From positions 1 through 64,000 of the forward strand of contig JACRBM010000058.1 of the NCBI GenBank assembly GCA_016219275.1: a stretch of 64,000 nt of DNA, given 5' to 3'. Positions 25,195 through 34,235 of the stretch are shown here, one piece after another. A program made the position numbers and the translations under genes. The stretch's first letter is position 1; each line of letters begins with the position of its first letter. The notes under the pieces were generated by a model. The model made no database searches. It was given only the letters and a program-made list of their open reading frames with translations, and was not told the DNA's origin. Origin of the DNA: Chloroflexota bacterium. GTDB taxonomy: Bacteria > Chloroflexota > Anaerolineae > UBA4142.

Positions 25195-27332
25195 CGCGCC
25201 GCGTGTGGTTCGCGTTCCTCGCGTTCGTCCCGCTTCCCGCCGCGTGGTTTCTTTTGCAAGACGGTTACTTTCAATCGTCCGATGGAATGATTCACCTCTA
25301 TCGGTTGTTCGAACTTGACCGCGCACTTCACCAGAGCATTTTGTTTCCGCGTTGGTTTCCACTTTCGGGTTATGGCTATGGCTTGCCCGTGTTCAATTAC
25401 TATCCGCCATTGGCGTACTATCTCGCAGAATTGTTTCACTTGCTGGGCGCAGGTTACATCGGTGCGATCAAATTGCTGATCGTGCTCTGTTTTTTCCTCG
25501 CTGCTTTCTCCATGTTCTTGTTCGCGCGCGATCTGCTGGGCGACGCGCCCGCATTCATCGCCGCAATCGCGTTTGCGTACTTGCCCTATGTGCTCTCGGA
25601 TGCGTACGTGCGCGGCAATTTTCCGGAACTGCTCGCGCTGTCGCTCATCCCGCTCGCGCTCTACGCGTTCCGCCGCGTGTTCCAGTCCGGCGCGATGCGC
25701 GACGCGATCCTAGCCGCGCTCGCGTTTGCCGCCATTGTGCTCGCGCATCACTTGACCGCGATGCAGTTCGCCGCGCTGTTGCTCGCATACCTGGGCTGGT
25801 TGTTTCTCTTCGCGCGACGAACGACCACCGACCGCCGACCACTGACCGCGCTTGTCGCGATTCTCGCCGGTCTCGCGCTCAGTGCGTTCTACTGGCTCCC
25901 CGCGCTCGCTGAGTTGAATCTCGTGCTCGTCGGACCTGGGTCACTCCCGCGTTTTCTCGTCAGCCGCCTCGTTACGCTCGCGGATTTTTTCGCGCCATCG
26001 CTCGCGTACGAGTACGTACCGCAAACCGAGGTGCTCAAACACAGCGCCGGTTTTCCGCAAACCATTCTTGCCTTGCTTTCGCTTCTCTTGTTGATCGCCA
26101 TCCGCCATTCGCCATCCGCTATCCGCAATTCGCATCACATTTTTTTCCTCCTCCTCCTCCTCGCCTCCCTCGCGATGACGCTTGATTTTTCCGCGCCGCT
26201 GTGGTATGCCATTCCCGCGTTGCGCTTTATGCAATTCCCGTGGCGATTTCAGATTCTTGCTGGGATTAGCATCGCGTTCCTGATTGGCGTGTGGGCGAAC
26301 TGGCTCGCGCGATTTCGCATCGCGCGCGTCGCGTACCCCTTTGCGATTCTCGCGCTCGTCGCGTTGAGTCTCGCGAATTTGCCGGTGCGCGCATTTCCAC
26401 TGACCGACGCACAAGTGGATTTGACGCGCGCCAACGATTCGGATTACGTCATCGCGCAGATGGGCTGGGGCTGGACGCGCGAGTTTGTGCCGAGCACGGT
26501 GAGCGACATCGAAAATGTTTACACGCCGATGGCAAAATCGAACGTTGCCACGCGCGAGTGGCGCACGTTGCCAACGATTGTGGTTACACAAGACGATTCG
26601 CAGACGCACGCCTTCCGCATTGCGACATCCGAACCGTTCGAGTTGTCGCTTGCCGCATTTTACTTTCCACGCTGGCAGGCGTATATTGACGACATGCCCG
26701 CGCCGACTTTTCCACGCGGTGGACTCGGCATAGCCACGATCAATGTGCCGCCGGGCGATCACGCGGTCACATTTCGTTTCGAGAACACGCTTCTGCGCGA
26801 TGTGGCGAGCGGCGTAACATTGATCGCGCTTGGCGCGGGCTTGACCTGGTTGCTGATTACGCGACGACGCGTCGCGCTCGCGCTGCTCGTGTGCATCGTT
26901 TCGCTCGGCGCGGTGTGGGCATGGCATTCGCGCGACGATGCGCCCCGTCAAGCGCCGGTTGCGGTTGCCGCGAATCTCGATAACCAGGCGATGCTCGTCG
27001 GATACACGCGCGAACGCGCGCGCGACACGCTAACCGTCACGCTCCATTGGTTCGCGCTGAACGAGATGAATCACGATTACACCAGTTTCGTTCATCTGCT
27101 CGACGCAAGCGGGGCGGTGATCGCGCAACACGACGGCGTACCAAACCAGGGTCTCACGCCGACGACGCGTTGGCTTGCCGGCGAAATCATCGCCGACCGG
27201 CATAACATTGCGCTGGACGGCATCGCGCCGGGCGAGTATCGGCTCGCGGCGGGAATGTACCTCGCGCAGGAGAATGGTTTTCAACCGGTCGGACGAGCGA
27301 TTGACCTGGGACACATCAGCATATCACGTTGA
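25191..27332 (+). CDS. multi-pass membrane protein, 6-pyruvoyl-tetrahydropterin synthase-related-domain type
   Basis: A 713-residue protein with about 12 membrane segments up to residue ~420 and a soluble tail. The start QSSDGMIHLYRLFELDRALHQSILFPRWFPLSGYGYGLPVFNYYPPLAYYLAELFH is the hallmark of a family usually annotated with the misleading label 6-pyruvoyl-tetrahydropterin synthase-related; a GT-C-like membrane transferase role is more likely. The C-terminus carries the module also seen in its neighbours (DYTSFVHLLDASGAVIAQHDG, LTPTTRWLAGEIIADRH, IAPGEYRLAAGMY). Two loops, around 25819-25848 and 26098-26140, are translated repeat sequence (for example IRHSPSAIRNSHH). It starts in the stop of the preceding gene. 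Confidence 0.78.
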   Translation: MTRRVWFAFLAFVPLPAAWFLLQDGYFQSSDGMIHLYRLFELDRALHQSILFPRWFPLSGYGYGLPVFNYYPPLAYYLAELFHLLGAGYIGAIKLLIVLCFFLAAFSMFLFARDLLGDAPAFIAAIAFAYLPYVLSDAYVRGNFPELLALSLIPLALYAFRRVFQSGAMRDAILAALAFAAIVLAHHLTAMQFAALLLAYLGWLFLFARRTTTDRRPLTALVAILAGLALSAFYWLPALAELNLVLVGPGSLPRFLVSRLVTLADFFAPSLAYEYVPQTEVLKHSAGFPQTILALLSLLLLIAIRHSPSAIRNSHHIFFLLLLLASLAMTLDFSAPLWYAIPALRFMQFPWRFQILAGISIAFLIGVWANWLARFRIARVAYPFAILALVALSLANLPVRAFPLTDAQVDLTRANDSDYVIAQMGWGWTREFVPSTVSDIENVYTPMAKSNVATREWRTLPTIVVTQDDSQTHAFRIATSEPFELSLAAFYFPRWQAYIDDMPAPTFPRGGLGIATINVPPGDHAVTFRFENTLLRDVASGVTLIALGAGLTWLLITRRRVALALLVCIVSLGAVWAWHSRDDAPRQAPVAVAANLDNQAMLVGYTRERARDTLTVTLHWFALNEMNHDYTSFVHLLDASGAVIAQHDGVPNQGLTPTTRWLAGEIIADRHNIALDGIAPGEYRLAAGMYLAQENGFQPVGRAIDLGHISISR

Positions 27333-27375
27333 GTTTTTTTATAGTGCAGCACCGTGACCGATGATTCGAGAATAT

Positions 27376-27472
27376 TACCGCAGAAGCGTAGAGTGCGCAG
27401 AGAGCGCAGAGAAAACGCAGATTGGAAAACTCTGTGTTCAGCGTGCTCCGCGTCTCGGCGGTACAAATTTCG
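27376..27472. repeat. dyad repeat with GCAGAG units
   Basis: TACCGCAGAAGCGTAGAG from 27376 and CGTCTCGGCGGTA ending at 27472 are imperfect reverse complements, with inner GCGCAGAG and CTCTGTG arms. It is the recognisable CCGCAGAGGCGCAGAG-type dispersed repeat. It fills most of the only sizeable gap in the membrane glycosyltransferase operon. Confidence 0.8.
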
Positions 27473-27499
27473 TGAGCTTGCGAGTTTAGTTTGATCAAG

Positions 27500-29503
27500 A
27501 TGTTGCGCTTTCGCAATTGGATACCTTTTCTGCTCATCGCGTCCTTCGCGATTTTTTCGCGCGTGTACGCGATAGATCGGATTCCGCCCGGCTTGTTCGG
27601 CGACGAAGCGGTGGAAGGACTCGACGCGCTCGACGTGATGGCGGGCAATTTCTTCATCTGGTTTCACGCGCACCTGGGGCGCGAGCCGATCTACGTGTAC
27701 CTCACCGCGCTCTCCTACCAGCTCTTTGGCGTCACCGCACTCGCAACGCGCTTGCCCGCGCTGATCGCCGGATTGCTTACGCTGCCTGCCGCGTTCTTAT
27801 TCACCCGCGAGTGGGCGAGCGCGATTTTCTCGCGCGAGCGCGCAACGCGGCTGGCATGGCTTGCGACCGCGCTCGTCGCGATTTCGTTCTGGCACATCGA
27901 GATGACGCGCAACGCGCATCGCGACACGCTCTTGCCGCTCGTCGAGGCGCTGGGCTACTGGCTGTTGTGGCGCGCGTTTCGCACGCGCGACTGGAAGCCG
28001 TTCGCCGCGTCTGGCGCGATCCTGGGTCTCGCGGTATACACGTACTCGCCCGGGCGATTCGTCGGCGTGTTCGTCGCGCTCTTCGTCGCGGTCGAGTTCA
28101 TCATTGCGCGTGTGTCCGCCAACCGCCGACCACCGGCGACAGACGATTACACCCGGTCAGCAGTCGGCGGTCGGCGGTCGGTCATCGGTATCTTCGTCGC
28201 GGGAATCGCGGCGCTCGTCGTTATGCTTCCGCTCGCGATCTATTTCGCGCAGAATCCGGCGCAATTCGTGCGACGCTTCGACAGCACGTCGGTTTTCGAT
28301 CAAGGTGCGCCTGTGCTCGCGTTGGCGACGAGTGTCGTCGGTAACCTCGCGCAATTCGTCATTCCCGGCGCGGGCTATCAGAGCTGGCACTATAATTTGC
28401 CCGGCAAACCGGTTTTCGATTTGCTCCTCGCACCCTGGTTTCTCGCGGGACTTGTCCTCGCGGTTGCGCGCGCGCGGCAATCCCAGTATCGTTTTTTGCT
28501 CTTGTGGTTCGTGGTGATGCTCGCGCCCGCGTTTCTCACCGACGATATGATTCCGAAAGGCGTGCGCGTCCTGGGTGTCGCGCCCGGCGTGTTCATTATT
28601 CCCGCGCTCGCGATGGATTGGCTGTGGGAACGCGCGCTCGACCGATCGTTGCTTGGCGCGATTCAGACCAAGAATCAAGCGCGTTTCAATCGGATGGAAC
28701 CGGTGTCGCCGCAACCGTTCGCCATCGTCATCGTGTTCGCGCTCATCGCGATCTCGTTCGTCGGCAGTGCGGCGTGGACGGCGTACGATTATTTTGTCGC
28801 GTGGGCGAACGCGGAACCCGTGCCGCTCAGGTTCGACGCGGACTATGCCGAGTTGGCGCAATTCGTTTTGCGCGCGCCCACCGATCAACCGATTTACATT
28901 TCGGCGGAAACGTATCGCCACCCGACTTACATGCTTCTCGGCAGGCACATCTCCACGTCGAACTATTTGCAGCGTGCGACGCGCATCCGCGAATTCGACG
29001 CGCGCACGTTGCTCGTCACGCGCGCGCACGATGCGAACGCGCTCTACGTGATCGTGCGCGAAAACAAACCGCCGTTCGATTGGCTCACGCGCGTCGCGTC
29101 CCAGGTCGAGTCGGTGAGTGAAGGTACATACCTTGCGGCGTATCGCTATGGAAATTTCGGATCGCCGCCGCGCGCGCTCGACATCGCGTTCAATCCGTTT
29201 TTGAAACTGACGGGCGTCGCACGGTTCGACGACGAGCCGGCCGGCATCGTGTTGTACTGGCAAGTCACCGCGCTGCCGGATAATCGCGATGACATTCAAA
29301 CAACGCTCACGCTCGCCGACACGAACGGCAAAACTCTCGCGCAAAAGAATCAGCGTTTCGGCTATCCGCCGCTCGAATGGCAAATCGGCGACGTGATTGC
29401 CGAATGGTACGAGTTTGAATCGCTCGACAACGCAACCCAGTTTTCACTCGAAATGACACGCGGCAAATCCAAATGGCAATCGCCTCTCCTTTCCGCAAAA
29501 TGA
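27500..29503 (+). CDS. GT39/ArnT-like membrane glycosyltransferase
   Basis: A 667-residue GT-C-type protein. The first outer loop has the acidic active-site pattern PPGLFGDEAVEGLDALDVMAGNFFIWFHAHLGREPIYVYLTALSYQLFG, where Asp-Glu is followed by the GREP motif, as in GT39/PMT-like enzymes that use polyprenyl-phosphate sugars. About ten membrane segments follow, then a soluble tail ending in a degenerate copy of the shared module (LKLTGVARFDDEPAGIVLYWQVTALPDNRDDIQTTLTL). A stretch around 28115-28185 (NRRPPATDD, then SAVGGRRSVIG) is translated repeat DNA between membrane segments. ATG at 27500; the TTG nine bases earlier is less likely. Confidence 0.82.
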   Translation: MLRFRNWIPFLLIASFAIFSRVYAIDRIPPGLFGDEAVEGLDALDVMAGNFFIWFHAHLGREPIYVYLTALSYQLFGVTALATRLPALIAGLLTLPAAFLFTREWASAIFSRERATRLAWLATALVAISFWHIEMTRNAHRDTLLPLVEALGYWLLWRAFRTRDWKPFAASGAILGLAVYTYSPGRFVGVFVALFVAVEFIIARVSANRRPPATDDYTRSAVGGRRSVIGIFVAGIAALVVMLPLAIYFAQNPAQFVRRFDSTSVFDQGAPVLALATSVVGNLAQFVIPGAGYQSWHYNLPGKPVFDLLLAPWFLAGLVLAVARARQSQYRFLLLWFVVMLAPAFLTDDMIPKGVRVLGVAPGVFIIPALAMDWLWERALDRSLLGAIQTKNQARFNRMEPVSPQPFAIVIVFALIAISFVGSAAWTAYDYFVAWANAEPVPLRFDADYAELAQFVLRAPTDQPIYISAETYRHPTYMLLGRHISTSNYLQRATRIREFDARTLLVTRAHDANALYVIVRENKPPFDWLTRVASQVESVSEGTYLAAYRYGNFGSPPRALDIAFNPFLKLTGVARFDDEPAGIVLYWQVTALPDNRDDIQTTLTLADTNGKTLAQKNQRFGYPPLEWQIGDVIAEWYEFESLDNATQFSLEMTRGKSKWQSPLLSAK

Positions 29504-32226
29504 ATCACACATCACGCAACACGCAATACGCAACACGCAATACGCAACACGCACTTGTCCTTGTGTGTTATCTCGCGCTTGCACTCGTGATGACGTACCC
29601 ACTCGTCACGCAGTTTGGCGATCACGTGCCCGGCACGACGACTTGGTCTATGGACGAGTACGGTTACGTGTGGAACAACTGGTGGTTCAAGCACGCGGTT
29701 TTCGATCGCGCGCAGAATCCATTCGAAACGAATTTCATTCTCTATCCGATTGGCGCGTCGCTCGTGCTCTATGCGTTCACGCTGTTGCACGTTCTAGTCG
29801 GCTTGCCAATTCAATTCGCGTTCGGCTTGATTCCGGCGAGCAACGCGGAATTGTTGTTCTCGTTCGTCGTCGGCGGCTATGGAATGTTTTTGCTCTCACG
29901 CTATTTGCTTCGCACGACACGAATTACGAATTACCAATTACCAATTTCGCACTACGCCGCGTTCATCGCCGGCGCGCTCTTTGCGTTCTCCTCGAATCGT
30001 TTTGTCTACGCGTCGCTGGGACATTACAATGTCGTCGCGACCGAGTGGATTCCGTTCTACATTTTGTTTCTCATCAAGACGGTGCGCGAGCCGCGTTGGA
30101 AAAATGCGTGGCTTGCCGGACTGTTCGCCGCGTTCGCGCTGTACGTCGAGACGACGACCGGCGTGTTGATGCTCTTGTTCACGTTGCTGTATCTGTTGGT
30201 CGCGGGGCGCGCCGCGTGGCAACGCGCCACGCTCGCGCGGCTCGCCGTGCTCGGCGCGACGGCGACGGTGTTGTTCGCGCCCTTGCTTGTTCCGACGATC
30301 AACGAAATCGTGAACAGTACGTACGCCTTGCCCGGCTGGGGGCACGCGGAAAAATTGCTCGTTGACTTACTCGGCTTTTTTTCGCCGACGAGTTTGCATC
30401 CATTGAATCGCGGCTGGGTGCAGGAACTCGATCACGTGCGGCAGGGCAACGCGCGATTCGTGGACGTAAACACCGCGTTCCTGGGTTACGCGACGCTCGC
30501 GCTCGCGCTCGTCGCGGCGCTGCGTTTCTGGAAAACGTTGCGCGTGTGGGCGATCAGCGCGCTTGCGTTTGCGATCCTGAGTCTCGGTCCGCTGTTGAAC
30601 ATCGCCGGTCAATCGCGTTTCAATTTCGACGGGTTGGACGTGACGTTCCCGATGCCGTTCTTGTTGTTGCACTATATTCCGATCATCAAAGAAAATCGCG
30701 TGCCGAATCGGTTTAGCATTCTCGTCATGCTCTCGCTTGCGATCCTCGTCGCGTTCGCCGTCGCGTGGATTCTTGCACGAGTTTCAAGTTCCAAGTTTCA
30801 GGTTACTCGATGGCGTCTGTTGGCTGTTCGCTGTTTACTGTTGACTGTCCTACTGTTCGAGCACTCCGCTATCCCGCTCCCGCTCACCGATGCGCGCGTG
30901 CCGGAAGTGTACGCGCAGATCGCGCGCGAGCCGGGCGATTTTGCCGTGCTCACTCTGCCGCTCGGGTGGCGCAACTCGTTCGGACAACTTGGCGCGGAGG
31001 ACGCGCGCGTGCAGTACTATCAAAACGCGCATCGCAAATTTATTTTCCCGGCGAACATCCAGCGCAATCCGCCGTACTTGTTCGAGTACTTTGATCGCGC
31101 GCCGATTTTTCACTCGCTCACCGAGATCGAATTCTATCGCGAGGTGTTGCCCGAAACGCGCGCGCGCGATAAGGCGATTGCGCCGGCATTGATGGCGTTC
31201 TTCGACGTGCGGTACGTGGTGATTCACCCGGCGATTCCGGGGCGTCCGCCGTACAGCGACACGCGCGGCGCGGTCGTCGAATACATCGAGAATGTGTTGC
31301 CGCTCGGCGAAAAAATCTTCGAGCGCGATGGTGTGCTCGCGTATCGCGTGAAGCAAGCCGCGTTGCCGGCGCGCCAAGAGATTCGCTTTGGCGCGGATGC
31401 CGCGCAGCTCTATCAAGCCGAGGGCTGGGATCGCGATGAAGTGCTCGCGGGCGAGCCGGCGAATTGGGCAACTCAGCGTCAAGCGCGCGTGGTGTTTCCC
31501 TTGCGCGAGGTGAGCGATTATCAGTTGACCGTGCGCGCATTGCCGTTCGCGACCGCGCAAACGATGGAACTCGTCATTAACGATCAGCCGATTCAAAAGT
31601 TTGGAATGAGAACGGGCTGGGAGAATTATACGGTCACACTTCCCGCGCGTGCGTTGCATTCCGGCGTCAACACACTCGCCTTGCGTTTTGCGAATCTCGC
31701 GCGACCGCGCGACGTGACGCCGCCGAATTTCGCGATAGGCGCGACCGGCGTGACGAGTCCGGTCGAGATCGTCGCGCGCGCGGAAGAACGCGCGTCCATC
31801 CGCGTGAATGGCAAAGAAATCGCGCCGCAGAAAACCGGCTATAACGTCGTCGTGCTTGATCCGCGCACCGGCGCGGTGGACGACGCGCGCGCGTTTGACA
31901 CGATCAACGACCGCGTTGGCTCGCGCGCGTTCACCGATTTCATCGCGCAGATTCCGAACGGGCAGATCGTCGCGGTTGTGTCGCAGGACGCGGTTGCCGC
32001 GAACCTGGGTGATCGCGCCGCGGCGGCGTTTCAGTTGATCGGCGGGCAGGTGGACATTCGCGCGAATCCCACGCGCACGCACGCGCTCATCGGCGTGAAA
32101 GGCGCGCCGCCCGGTTCCGCGCTCGAACAATCGCAAGACGGTGCGTCGTTCGTTTCCGTCGGACGCAATCCAGACACGCGCACACTTGCCGCGGCGGTGA
32201 GCGTGATGGTGATTGAGAAGAAATGA
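29500..32226 (+). CDS. large multi-pass membrane protein, glycosyltransferase-like, with soluble C-terminus
   Basis: A 908-residue protein. About 12 membrane segments span the first 440 residues, with MTYPLVTQFGDHVPGTTTWSMDEYGYVWNNWWFKHAVF as first outer loop (acidic Asp-Glu in SMDEYGY), then a long soluble region of beta-rich modules (residues 440-908). The overall plan is that of YfhO-like or GT-C membrane transferases, but I cannot name a family. The N-terminus (HTSRNTQYATRNTQHAL) and two loops at 29919-29950 (RITNYQLPIS) and 30781-30850 (SSSKFQVT, CLLLTVLLF) are repeat DNA read in frame. The ATG overlaps the previous stop (ATGA) and the next gene does the same with its stop. Confidence 0.72.
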   Translation: MNHTSRNTQYATRNTQHALVLVCYLALALVMTYPLVTQFGDHVPGTTTWSMDEYGYVWNNWWFKHAVFDRAQNPFETNFILYPIGASLVLYAFTLLHVLVGLPIQFAFGLIPASNAELLFSFVVGGYGMFLLSRYLLRTTRITNYQLPISHYAAFIAGALFAFSSNRFVYASLGHYNVVATEWIPFYILFLIKTVREPRWKNAWLAGLFAAFALYVETTTGVLMLLFTLLYLLVAGRAAWQRATLARLAVLGATATVLFAPLLVPTINEIVNSTYALPGWGHAEKLLVDLLGFFSPTSLHPLNRGWVQELDHVRQGNARFVDVNTAFLGYATLALALVAALRFWKTLRVWAISALAFAILSLGPLLNIAGQSRFNFDGLDVTFPMPFLLLHYIPIIKENRVPNRFSILVMLSLAILVAFAVAWILARVSSSKFQVTRWRLLAVRCLLLTVLLFEHSAIPLPLTDARVPEVYAQIAREPGDFAVLTLPLGWRNSFGQLGAEDARVQYYQNAHRKFIFPANIQRNPPYLFEYFDRAPIFHSLTEIEFYREVLPETRARDKAIAPALMAFFDVRYVVIHPAIPGRPPYSDTRGAVVEYIENVLPLGEKIFERDGVLAYRVKQAALPARQEIRFGADAAQLYQAEGWDRDEVLAGEPANWATQRQARVVFPLREVSDYQLTVRALPFATAQTMELVINDQPIQKFGMRTGWENYTVTLPARALHSGVNTLALRFANLARPRDVTPPNFAIGATGVTSPVEIVARAEERASIRVNGKEIAPQKTGYNVVVLDPRTGAVDDARAFDTINDRVGSRAFTDFIAQIPNGQIVAVVSQDAVAANLGDRAAAAFQLIGGQVDIRANPTRTHALIGVKGAPPGSALEQSQDGASFVSVGRNPDTRTLAAAVSVMVIEKK

Positions 32227-32285
32227 AATTCGTAATTCGTAATTCGGAATTCACAATTCACAATTCAAATTACAAATTACAAATT
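32223..32285. repeat. tandem AATTCGT/AATTACAA dyad encoding a protein N-terminus
   Basis: Tandem units AATTCGT, AATTCACAATTCACAATTC and AATTACAAATTACAA run from the overlap of two genes into the next reading frame. They supply about 20 N-terminal residues (FVIRNSEFTIHNSNYKLQI) of the DUF2723-type protein. Confidence 0.8.
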
Positions 32286-34160
32286 ACGCTTGCTCTCGCG
32301 TTCGCCGCGTTTGTACTCTATCTTCGCACGCTTGCGCCGGATGTGTTGGACGCGGACAGCGGTGAGTTTCAGTTTGCCGCGTGGAATTTTGGTTTTGTGC
32401 ACCCGACCGGCTACCCGCTCTTTTTGATTTTGGGCGGCGCGTTCCAACATCTCGTCCCGCTGGGCAATCCCGCGTTTCGCCTCAATCTGTTCAACGCGAT
32501 TCTCGCCGCGTTGACGATTGGCGTGCTTTACCTGGCGATGTACGCGATCACGAAGCAACGCGTTGCGTCGGTCATCGCCGCCGCGTCGTTCGCCGTGACG
32601 CGCACGTTTTGGTACGACGCGAGCGCGGTCGAGGTGTACGCACTGAACGCGTTGTTCATCACAATTCTCGTTTGCATCGCGTTGCAATGTCAAGCCAAAC
32701 TCTCCGCACGCAAATTCGCTTTCTTCTGTTTCACCTTCGGACTCGCGCTCACGCACCATCGTTCGATGCTCTTGTGGATTCCGGCATTCGCGTTGTTCTT
32801 TGCCATTGTCGCGGATCAGTTCCGCATCCCAACGAAAAATCTCGTCCGACCGGCGCTACGCTTTGGAGTGTATTTCCTGGTTCCCTTTTTGCTCTATTTG
32901 TACATTCCGCTGCGCGCACCGGCATCGCCGTACGCGACGCTTGCGCTTGCGCCTGGACGTGATCTCGTCTTGTTCGACAACTCGTTCAGCGGATTCGTCA
33001 ACTATTTCCTGGGTCGCACGTTTCAAGGCGAGTTGCGCTGGGATGCGACGAGCATCGTGCGCCTTGCCGCGTTGCCGCAATTATTTCTCGATCAGTTCGG
33101 CGCGCTCGGCGTCGCGTTGGGCATCCTGGGATTTATCGCGCTGTTGGCGCGTCGCGCGTGGGCGCTTGTTGCGTTGACGTTGACCGCGTTCGCCGCGACG
33201 ATTTTATTCGCGTCGTTCTATCACATCGGCGACATCGCGCACTATTACATTCCGGCGTACCTCGTGTGGACGATTTGGTTCGGTGCCGGACTCGCCGTCA
33301 TCCCAGATTTAATTTCACGCACACTTGCACCGCACGCAAATGCAGGTGTCACGCATCCCGCATCCCGCATCCCGCAATACGCAATATACTTCGCGTACCT
33401 TCTCGCCGCCGCCTGCCTCCTCTACCAACTCACGCTCAACCTGCCGCTCGCCGACCGAAGCCGCGAAACGCAACCGCGCGAACAATGGACGCGCCTGGTC
33501 GCCGCGCCGATTCCGGCGAACGCGATTTTGATTTCGAACGACCGCGATGAAATGATGCCGCTCTGGTACATGCAATACGTAGAAGGCGCGCGGCGCGATG
33601 TGCTCGGACTGTTTCCGCTAATCACGCCCGACCGCGCGAACATCGCGCAGTTGACCGACAGCGTGCTCGACGCGAACCGTCCGATCTATTTCATCAAGCC
33701 GATGCCGGGAATGGAAATCAAGTACGATTTGCAGAGATTTGATTATTCACTCGTCCAAGTTCTCGGCGCGGCAAATCACACACCGCGAGTCGCAAGCAAC
33801 GCGGTGATCGGCGAGCGCGTGCGTGTGCTCGGTTACGATCTCGCGCGCGAGGGGAACATGTTGCGCGTCACGCTGTACTTGCAATCGCGCGTGAAACTCG
33901 CGAGTAATTACACGGCGTTCGCGCAATTGGACGGCTCACGCGGCGGCAAGATCGCGCAAGGCAACGATCATCAAGTCGGCGGCGAATTTTATCCGAGTTC
34001 GATGTGGGCGGTCGGCGAAATTCTGCGCGACGCACACACGATCGAGTTGCCGCCCGACGCGATGCCCGGCACCTATCGTTTGTTCGTCGGCATGTATCGC
34101 CAACCGGATTTCGATCCACTCGGCGATCCCGTCGAAGTCGGCTGGGTGGATTTGCAGTAG
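32223..34160 (+). CDS. DUF2723-type membrane protein with C-terminal beta module
   Basis: A 645-residue paralog of the first gene in this operon: LDADSGEFQFAAWNFGFVHPTGYPLFLILGGAF, ASAVEVYALNALF and LTHHRSMLLWIPAF match its DUF2723 features. About 11 membrane segments precede a soluble tail whose last 110 residues contain the shared module (NYTAFAQLDGSRGGKIAQGNDH, FYPSSMWAVGEILRDAHTIELPPDAMPGTYRLFVGMYRQ). The first 20 residues come from the repeat at its start, so the native start might be internal, but the ATG overlaps the previous stop and no better one is near. A loop at 33340-33390 (THPASRIPQYAIY) is also repeat-derived. It closes the operon. Confidence 0.82.
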   Translation: MKFVIRNSEFTIHNSNYKLQITLALAFAAFVLYLRTLAPDVLDADSGEFQFAAWNFGFVHPTGYPLFLILGGAFQHLVPLGNPAFRLNLFNAILAALTIGVLYLAMYAITKQRVASVIAAASFAVTRTFWYDASAVEVYALNALFITILVCIALQCQAKLSARKFAFFCFTFGLALTHHRSMLLWIPAFALFFAIVADQFRIPTKNLVRPALRFGVYFLVPFLLYLYIPLRAPASPYATLALAPGRDLVLFDNSFSGFVNYFLGRTFQGELRWDATSIVRLAALPQLFLDQFGALGVALGILGFIALLARRAWALVALTLTAFAATILFASFYHIGDIAHYYIPAYLVWTIWFGAGLAVIPDLISRTLAPHANAGVTHPASRIPQYAIYFAYLLAAACLLYQLTLNLPLADRSRETQPREQWTRLVAAPIPANAILISNDRDEMMPLWYMQYVEGARRDVLGLFPLITPDRANIAQLTDSVLDANRPIYFIKPMPGMEIKYDLQRFDYSLVQVLGAANHTPRVASNAVIGERVRVLGYDLAREGNMLRVTLYLQSRVKLASNYTAFAQLDGSRGGKIAQGNDHQVGGEFYPSSMWAVGEILRDAHTIELPPDAMPGTYRLFVGMYRQPDFDPLGDPVEVGWVDLQ

Positions 34161-34170
34161 AAACGGCATG

Positions 34171-34217
34171 ACCTCACCCTGCCCTCCCCTTTGCAAGGGG
34201 AGGGTTAGGGAGGGGTG
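34171..34217. repeat. CCCTCCCCTT hairpin repeat
   Basis: CCCTCCCCTT (34182-34191) pairs with AAGGGGAGGG (34195-34204) over TGC. Outer CCTCACCCT and AGGGAGGGGTGA extend the symmetry. It is the familiar CTCACCCTGCCCTCCCC-type dispersed repeat and lies just past the five-gene operon. Confidence 0.85.
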
Positions 34218-34235
34218 ATTTCAAGTGAGTGTTTG

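Noticed and set aside
30850-32136. 428-codon minus-strand frame opposite the 908-residue membrane protein
   Set aside because: No motifs; it mirrors the codon bias of the real gene on the plus strand.
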